Positions 33,158 to 37,855 of a stretch of DNA of 37,855 bases are shown here, piece by piece. How positions within the stretch are numbered: the first letter of the stretch is position 1; each line of letters begins with the position of its first letter. The notes beneath the pieces are model-generated. The model worked only from the letters and a program-made list of their open reading frames with translations, was not told the origin of the DNA and did not search any database. Source of the stretch: Oscillospiraceae bacterium (GTDB taxonomy: Bacteria; Bacillota; Clostridia; Oscillospirales; Oscillospiraceae); the NCBI GenBank assembly GCA_022793095.1, contig JAAWCD010000010.1:1-37855 (forward strand). Direction: 5' to 3'. The translations under genes and the position numbers were made by a program.

Positions 33158-33934
33158 ATGCGTGCGGAGACACGGAAAACGCAATACCACATTCAGCTGG
33201 GACCCGGCGAGGCGGGAGCCTACTGCATCCTCCCGGGAGATCCGGGACGGTGTGCGTCCATCGCCGCCCGGCTGGAGGACCCGGTCCACATCAGGACCAA
33301 CCGGGAATACAACACCTACACCGGCAGGCTTCACGGGGTGCCCGTCAGCGTGGTGTCCACCGGCATCGGCGGGCCTTCCGCCGCCATCGCCATGGAAGAG
33401 CTGGTTCAGCTGGGGGCGCACACCTTCCTTCGGGTGGGCACCTGCGGCGGCATCCGGCAGGATGTGCAGAGCGGGGACCTGGTAATCGCCACCGGGGCCA
33501 TCCGGATGGAGGGGACCAGCCGGGAGTACGCGCCGCTGGAATTTCCGGCTGTGGCCGACCTGGAGGCCGCCAACGCCCTGGCCGGGGCCGCGCGGGCGTC
33601 CGGAAAGCGCTGGCATGCGGGGGTTGTCCAATGCAAGGACTCCTTTTATGGACAGCATGACCCCAGCCGGATGCCGGTGGGCTATGAGCTGACCCAGAAG
33701 TGGGAGGCCTGGAAGCGGCTGGGCGTCCTGGCCAGCGAAATGGAATCCGCCGCCCTCTTTGTGGTGGCCGCCGCCAGGGGCGTGCGGTGCGGCGCGGTGT
33801 TCCACACGATCTGGAATCAGGAGCGGGAAGCCGCCGGACTGGACCAGACAGAAGACCACGACACGGACGCCGCGGTGCGGGTAGCGGTGGACGCCTTGGG
33901 CCGCATGATTTTGGCAGACCAAAGGCGGGCCTGA
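33158..33934 (+). CDS. udp: Uridine phosphorylase-family nucleoside phosphorylase
   Basis: A 258-residue NP-I family enzyme that splits nucleosides with phosphate to give base and ribose-1-phosphate. The phosphate site PGDPGR (26-31), [24 protein letters not shown] and the ribose-binding SEMESAALF are all present, as in Udp. The ATG lies behind GGGAGAGGAGG. It is monocistronic with its own promoter, and repeat R6 plus a terminator follow directly. Uridine is the most likely substrate; related MtnN- or DeoD-like specificity cannot be excluded by eye. Confidence 0.87.
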   Translation: MRAETRKTQYHIQLGPGEAGAYCILPGDPGRCASIAARLEDPVHIRTNREYNTYTGRLHGVPVSVVSTGIGGPSAAIAMEELVQLGAHTFLRVGTCGGIRQDVQSGDLVIATGAIRMEGTSREYAPLEFPAVADLEAANALAGAARASGKRWHAGVVQCKDSFYGQHDPSRMPVGYELTQKWEAWKRLGVLASEMESAALFVVAAARGVRCGAVFHTIWNQEREAAGLDQTEDHDTDAAVRVAVDALGRMILADQRRA

Positions 33935-33935
33935 G

Positions 33936-33996
33936 GTTCTTTTTCTTGAAAGCAAATTGAAAGCAAAAGAAACCTTCAAGCTGGCTTTGCCGGCAG
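33936..33996. repeat. Truncated dispersed inverted repeat R6
   Basis: GTTCTTTTTCTTGAAAGCAAA followed by AAAAGAAACCTTCAAGCTGG: one half-element only, starting two bases after the udp stop. The second arm is missing; an unrelated terminator hairpin takes its place. Confidence 0.7.
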
Positions 33997-34002
33997 AAAA
34001 GG

Positions 34003-34037
34003 GATAACGGACTTTGAATGGTTCAAAGTCCGTTATT
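34003..34037. terminator. Bidirectional terminator between udp and the Na/Pi gene
   Basis: GATAACGGACTTTGAA, loop TGG, TTCAAAGTCCGTTATT: a 15-16-bp stem followed by CTGTTT on the plus strand. It lies 12 bases from the stop of the opposite-strand gene. Confidence 0.85.
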
Positions 34038-34048
34038 CTGTTTCCCCA

Positions 34049-35842
34049 TCAGCGAGCCTCCGGCTGGGCCGTCTCCCGAATCCGCTCGTAATACTTTTCC
34101 TTATAGTGGCTGTACAGCGTGTCAAAGCTGCCGTTCCCGCCCGCGTGTACGGACTTCAGATACTCATGGGCGTCAATGGCGGTGGCCTCTCCGGCCGGGC
34201 TGGTCTCCCGCAGAATGTAAATCCCCACGTTGGAGCAGTGGTCGGAAATGCGTTCCAGATTGATGAGCAGCTCCAGGAACTGGGTTCCCAGCTCTACCGT
34301 ACATTCGCCGGTCTTCAGCCGCTCCACATGGCGGCTCTTCAGCACCTCTTCCATCAGGTCGATGACCTCCTCCTGGGGCTCTACGGCGAAGGCCCGGGTC
34401 CGGCTCCGGTTGCGGTAGCAGTCCAGGGTGGTGTCCAGAATCTCCTGCACCGCCGAGGTCATGGCGTTCAGCTCCCCCTTGGCCTGGGGCGAGAACACCA
34501 GATTCCGGTCCCGCAGGGCGGTGGCGCACTCGGACAGATTTACCGCGTAGTCGCCGATGCGCTCAAAATCCCCCAGGGTGTGAAGGAGCTCGGACACTGA
34601 CATGCTCTCCCCGGAGGTCAGGGACCGGTCCGTCAGCCGGACCAGATAATCGTTGAGCATGTCCTCAATTTTGTCAATGGCGTTTTCCGTCTCGTGAAGC
34701 CGATCCAGCTTCTTGCCGTCATAGGCGCTGAGCAGCTCCACGGCGCGGTTGTAGTTTTTAATGGCGTATTCGCCCATCTGCACCACAGCGTCATGGGCCC
34801 GCTCCAGCGCCAGAGCGGGAGTGGCCAGGAAGCGCTCGTCCAGCACGGTAAATTCCCGCTCCTCGTCGTCGCCGGGGATGATGCGCTCCGCCGCCTTGAC
34901 CAGCAGCTTGTTGAAGGGCAGCAGAATCAGGGTACTGACCACGTTGAAGACTGTGTGCATGTTGGCGATGGATCCTCGGGTCATCAGGCTTTCCCAGAAG
35001 GGGAACTGGAACATCAGCTGCCCGCTGTACAGGACCACGATAAACAGCATTGTGCCCACGATGTTGAACATCAGGTGGAGGGCGGCCGTGCGCTTGGCGT
35101 TCTTGCTGGCGCCCAGAGAGGAAAGGATGCTGGTGACGCATGTGCCGATGTTCTGGCCGAAAATGATGGGCATGGCCACGTTAAAGGTGATGACGCCGGT
35201 GGAGGTCAGCGCCTGAAGGATGCCCACCGAGGCGGTGGAGCTCTGCACCAGGGCCGTGACCAGCGCGCCCACCAGAATACCAAGGAAGGGGTTGGAGAAG
35301 GCGGCGAACAGGTTCTGGAATTCGGGGATCTCCGCCAGGGGAGCCATGGCGTTTTCCATAGTCTTCATGCCGGTGAACAGCAGGCCCAGCCCCAAAAAGA
35401 CCTTGCCGACGGTCTTTTTGACGCCGCCGCTGAAAAACGAGTAGAAAAGAATTCCCACAATGGCCATCAGCGGCCCGAAATACTCCGGCGTCATCAGCAT
35501 GAGAAAGAGGTTGTCCGTGGACAAGTCGCCCAGCCGCAGGATCTGGGCGGTCACGGTGGTGCCGATGTTAGCGCCCATGATGATGCCCACCGTCTGCTCC
35601 AGCTTCATCACGCCGGAGTTGACGAAGCCCACGCACATGATGGTCGTGGCCGCAGAGGAGTGGACCAGGCCGGTGACAACAGCGCCCACCAGGACGCTCT
35701 TGAAGATGTTGTTGGTCAGCTTCTCCATAATGGACTCCAGGCGGCCGCTGGAGAGCTTCTCCAGGCCGCTGGTGAGGGTGGACATGCCGAATAGGAACGT
35801 GGCCAAAGCGCCAAAAAAGACAATGACATTTGGAATACCCAT
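34049..35842 (-). CDS. Na+/phosphate cotransporter with C-terminal PhoU domain (NptA/YjbB type)
   Basis: A 597-residue membrane transporter. The N-terminal half holds two copies of the Na/Pi repeat with the paired QSS-type motifs LVHSSAATT and ALVQSSTAS, and GANIGTTVTAQI plus GQNIGTCVTSIL. From about residue 340 a PhoU-like helical bundle follows (ERIGDYAVNLSECA and ERISDHCSNVGIYI). Family members move phosphate with sodium, often as exporters in bacteria. The start at 35842 follows GGGAGGAAATT; 16 further codons upstream in frame lack a good site. It appears monocistronic, with foldback repeat D upstream. Confidence 0.92.
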   Translation of the reverse strand: MGIPNVIVFFGALATFLFGMSTLTSGLEKLSSGRLESIMEKLTNNIFKSVLVGAVVTGLVHSSAATTIMCVGFVNSGVMKLEQTVGIIMGANIGTTVTAQILRLGDLSTDNLFLMLMTPEYFGPLMAIVGILFYSFFSGGVKKTVGKVFLGLGLLFTGMKTMENAMAPLAEIPEFQNLFAAFSNPFLGILVGALVTALVQSSTASVGILQALTSTGVITFNVAMPIIFGQNIGTCVTSILSSLGASKNAKRTAALHLMFNIVGTMLFIVVLYSGQLMFQFPFWESLMTRGSIANMHTVFNVVSTLILLPFNKLLVKAAERIIPGDDEEREFTVLDERFLATPALALERAHDAVVQMGEYAIKNYNRAVELLSAYDGKKLDRLHETENAIDKIEDMLNDYLVRLTDRSLTSGESMSVSELLHTLGDFERIGDYAVNLSECATALRDRNLVFSPQAKGELNAMTSAVQEILDTTLDCYRNRSRTRAFAVEPQEEVIDLMEEVLKSRHVERLKTGECTVELGTQFLELLINLERISDHCSNVGIYILRETSPAGEATAIDAHEYLKSVHAGGNGSFDTLYSHYKEKYYERIRETAQPEAR

Positions 35843-35926
35843 AATTTCCTCCCAACCAATCAGCAAAAGTTCCAGGCTTGTGCCCGGCACATAACGTCTG
35901 TGCAGGGGGAGCGCTGCCGGTTCTGA

Positions 35927-36085
35927 GAGGCTGTATCAATCGCCTCAGCGCACATCTTTGCAGGCAAAACCGTTCGTGGCTTCTTTAAAAAAGCTTGAAA
36001 TACACCCGGTATTCCTGTGCTTTTTGCCCTGCCAGCAAGGATTTTGTCCCGCTCATCTGCACACTTCGGCCAATGGTACAGCTTC
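35927..36085. repeat. Foldback (MITE-like) repeat D
   Basis: About 159 bp, close relative of repeat C: both carry ATCAATCGCCTCAGCGCACA-like left arms, a GCTTCTTTAAAAAAGCTTGAA interior, GTATTCC, GCTTTTTGCC and ACTTCGGCCAATGGTAC at the right. Terminal repeats are less perfect than in C. It lies between the Na/Pi transporter start and the sigK fragment. Confidence 0.78.
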
Positions 36086-36314
36086 ATACTCCAGCCATTT
36101 TACATTATATAGCGAATCGCGCTCAAGGTAAATGCCGAAACTGAATGTTTTTTGGATAAAATTGAGGGAAGAAAACTATCGAAAATGCCATCTTGACAGG
36201 GGACGGCGGACACATAGGGACAGCCTGACGTGTCATAGGAATAAAAGAGCCGCAGAGGTTCTCCGCGGCGCAAGAAAAACGGGCGGTTACCGCCCGGGAA
36301 AAGGAGGAGACGTC
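36086..36314 (+). promoter_or_regulatory. sigK upstream region with two leader hairpins
   Basis: This 230-bp region has no gene. Two GC-rich hairpins precede the start codon: GCCGCAGAG-gtt-CTCCGCGGC (36249-36269) and CGGGCGG-tta-CCGCCCG (36280-36296), then AAGGAGGA. I could not pick out a convincing sigma-E promoter, although GTCATA (near 36227) resembles its -35. Confidence 0.45.
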
Positions 36315-36521
36315 ATGCTGTCCGCGTTGACGCTGCTGCTGCTGAACGGTCTGTTCTTTACCCTCCGGCTGGACCGGGGCGGAGGGTCCTTCCCCCGTCC
36401 GCTGAAGGCGGAGGAGGAGCGGGTCTGTCTGGAGGCCGCCGCCGGGGGGGATTTGGAGGCCCGGAATAAGCTGATTGAACATAATCTCCGGCTGGTGGCG
36501 CACATTATAAAGAAGGGTTGA
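36315..36521 (+). pseudogene. sigK: N-terminal fragment of RNA polymerase sporulation sigma factor SigK, split by an insertion
   Basis: 68 codons encode the start of SigK: a hydrophobic pro-region (1-20), then [11 protein letters not shown] (25-35), GDLEARN (45-51) and [15 protein letters not shown] (53-67), ending at region 2.1. After Lys67 comes one Gly and a stop. A full SigK continues with the core-binding and DNA-binding regions for another 160 or so residues, absent here. The start has AAGGAGGA six bases upstream, and the reading frame is clean up to the break. A serine recombinase gene converges on the break and overlaps it by 17 bases, the arrangement of spoIVCB/spoIVCA. I read this as a split gene that is rejoined by excision in the mother cell, not a decayed one; the distal half must lie beyond the window. 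Confidence 0.88.
36505..36521. other. Probable attachment-site junction of a sigK-intervening element
   Basis: The homology to SigK ends at AAGAAG (36510-36515); the foreign sequence begins at about GGTTGA. The last codons and TAA stop of the recombinase (on the other strand, 36505-36521) are written in the sigK bases ATTATAAAGAAG. The crossover core is therefore at or very near 36510-36518. The exact core needs the partner site at the far end. Confidence 0.65.
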
Positions 36522-37855
36522 AGCAAACGGAAGATTTTTTCCGGTCAAAAACGGCCCTCCAGGGGCCGCCGAATTTCAGATGGATGTCCAGGTGCAGCAC
36601 CTCCCTGGTGCTGCCTTTTTTGACCACGATTTTGTCCAGAATCGTGGTTACTAGCGCGGAATTGACACCGTTTTGGAAGGTTAGTTCCTCTTCCAGAGCG
36701 GCTCGGATTTCCTCCATCTGTGCCGCCGTCTGCTGTCCCTTTTCCGCCTCCGCCCGAAGCGCTGCCAGCCGTTCTTCCAGAACCTTGGCCTGCTCATTGA
36801 ATCCGTCGTTGCGCTGTTTGAACTCCGCTGTGGTGACGGCGCCCTCGACGCTCATTTCCAGCAGGCGGTCTTTTTTTGCCTGGATGGCGGAAAGGTCTTC
36901 CTCAATGTGACGGCTGTCCTGGGTGTAGTCGTGTTCGTCAGGAACAGACTGGAGGACGGTCACCACCGCGTCAATAATAGCTTGTTTATTCCGGGCCATC
37001 TGGTCGAAAATTTGAGCCATGATCTGATCCAGCTCTGTAGTCCGCAGCTGGGGCGCGGAGCATGCTGCACGGCCCCGATTCCGGTACACCCGGCACTGCC
37101 AGACCTCTTTTTCTCCTTTGGCGCTTTTTAGTACCTGACGGTGGAAGCTGGTGCCGTGTTCCTCGCAGATGATCCTGCCGCTGTAGGGGTAGCGGTTGTG
37201 GAACACGGCGGCGCTCTGATGGGACATCATCTGCTGGCTGCGGCGCTTGTACAGGGCGTTGGCCCGGTCCCACAGCTCCTCGGAGACAATCGCTGGGATG
37301 GACGGGTCCGGGTACAGGACCCACTCGCTCTCGTCCAGAAAAATCTTCCGCTTACTGCGGTAGTCCATCGTCTGGGACTTGTTGGCACAGTACCAGCCCT
37401 TGTATTTGGGATTGGACAAAATATGCCGGATGGTCAGGACGTTGAAAGCATTCCCCTTCCGGCTGGTAAATCCCTCGTCGTACAGCGTCTGGGAGATCCG
37501 GCGAATGCCAATCTGCCGGTTGGCGTAGAGATCGAAGATACGCCGCACCACCTGGGCCTCATCCTCGTTGATGGTCAGCACGCAGTCTTTCTTGTCGTAT
37601 CCCCACAGCTTGTCGTTGCCCAGTACATGACCGTTTTTAATGGCCTGCCGGAAGCCGAACTTCAGCCGCTCGGACAGCTTGCGCACCTCGTCCTGGGCCA
37701 CCCCGGCCATGACCACCAGCCGGAACTCGCTGTCGCTGTCCAGGGTGTTGATGTTGTCATTCTGGAACAGCACCCCCACGTCGTGCTCCAGCAGCTCCTG
37801 GGTGTACTTGATGCTGTCCAGGGTGGAACGGGAAAAGCGGGATATCTCCTTGGTG
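36505..37855 (-). CDS. Large serine recombinase (SpoIVCA-like), partial at the window edge
   Basis: At least 449 residues; the N-terminal start with the catalytic Ser lies beyond the window. Visible parts: the end of the resolvase domain ([21 protein letters not shown], then [13 protein letters not shown]), the Recombinase domain ([37 protein letters not shown]), a zinc-ribbon-like stretch ([10 protein letters not shown] ... [19 protein letters not shown]) and a coiled-coil region before the end. These are the parts of large serine integrases. Orientation toward the broken sigK and the overlap with it point to the recombinase that excises the element during sporulation. An ordinary prophage or ICE integrase using sigK as target is the alternative. 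Confidence 0.9.
   Translation of the reverse strand, partial: TKEISRFSRSTLDSIKYTQELLEHDVGVLFQNDNINTLDSDSEFRLVVMAGVAQDEVRKLSERLKFGFRQAIKNGHVLGNDKLWGYDKKDCVLTINEDEAQVVRRIFDLYANRQIGIRRISQTLYDEGFTSRKGNAFNVLTIRHILSNPKYKGWYCANKSQTMDYRSKRKIFLDESEWVLYPDPSIPAIVSEELWDRANALYKRRSQQMMSHQSAAVFHNRYPYSGRIICEEHGTSFHRQVLKSAKGEKEVWQCRVYRNRGRAACSAPQLRTTELDQIMAQIFDQMARNKQAIIDAVVTVLQSVPDEHDYTQDSRHIEEDLSAIQAKKDRLLEMSVEGAVTTAEFKQRNDGFNEQAKVLEERLAALRAEAEKGQQTAAQMEEIRAALEEELTFQNGVNSALVTTILDKIVVKKGSTREVLHLDIHLKFGGPWRAVFDRKKSSVCFNPSL

Noticed and set aside
36315-36521. SigE or a decayed sigma pseudogene instead of SigK
   Set aside because: The FPRPL pro-region and LVAHIIKK fit SigK, and the frame is clean right up to a recombinase-bearing junction, which favours a programmed split.

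Overview
The window is a GC-rich chromosomal segment of a Gram-positive, spore-forming anaerobe. The likely group is Clostridia, close to the Oscillospiraceae (Flavonifractor/Pseudoflavonifractor/Lawsonibacter-like). That placement is an inference from the sigK fragment, the ECF cobalt transporter behind a cobalamin riboswitch, the BaiCD/BaiH-type flavin-FeS reductase, the SLH-domain surface proteins and strong AGGAGG ribosome binding sites. I saw no rRNA, tRNA or CRISPR array.

Layout. 1-331: tandem 91-bp repeats. 331-3499: signal peptidase I, an Sfp-type phosphopantetheinyl transferase, and a HAAS/DUF4097 pair. 3690-5537: asparagine synthetase. 5663-6412: an SDR oxidoreductase behind a long structured leader. 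7010-11390: a carbohydrate ABC importer (binding protein, two permeases) with a Gfo/Idh/MocA dehydrogenase. 11680-13620: a secreted beta-helix carbohydrate-binding protein with SLH repeats. 13706-16503: cbiQOMN cobalt importer under a cobalamin riboswitch with a terminator. 17114-18484: TrpB2-type tryptophan synthase beta subunit behind a short promoter-terminator leader. 18622-30368: a long minus-strand series made of a peptide/opine-type ABC transporter (two ATPases, two permeases, binding protein), a flavin-FeS reductase and a giant secreted SLH protein. 30497-32797: an AraC-type regulator and a membrane-anchored protein of unknown function. 33158-33934: uridine phosphorylase family. 34049-35842: Na/Pi cotransporter with PhoU domain. 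36315-36521: the first 68 codons of sigK, cut by an element whose large serine recombinase (36505 to the window edge) points back at the junction.

The two strongest unusual signals are these. First, a skin-like sigK-intervening element. The sporulation sigma gene stops after HIIKK, and a serine recombinase overlaps its 3' end head to head, as in B. subtilis spoIVCB/spoIVCA but at an earlier codon. Second, two dispersed intergenic repeat families divide the non-coding space. A roughly 115-bp inverted-repeat family with palindromic ends sits against stop codons (six sites, one expanded as tandem copies). A roughly 160-bp foldback family with terminal inverted repeats sits upstream of gene starts (four sites). 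Two members of the first family also carry the same leader into the Shine-Dalgarno sequence of the next gene.

Functionally the window reads as nutrient capture (sugars, peptides, cobalt, phosphate, nucleosides) and cell-surface display. The repeats and hairpins supply much of the transcript punctuation.
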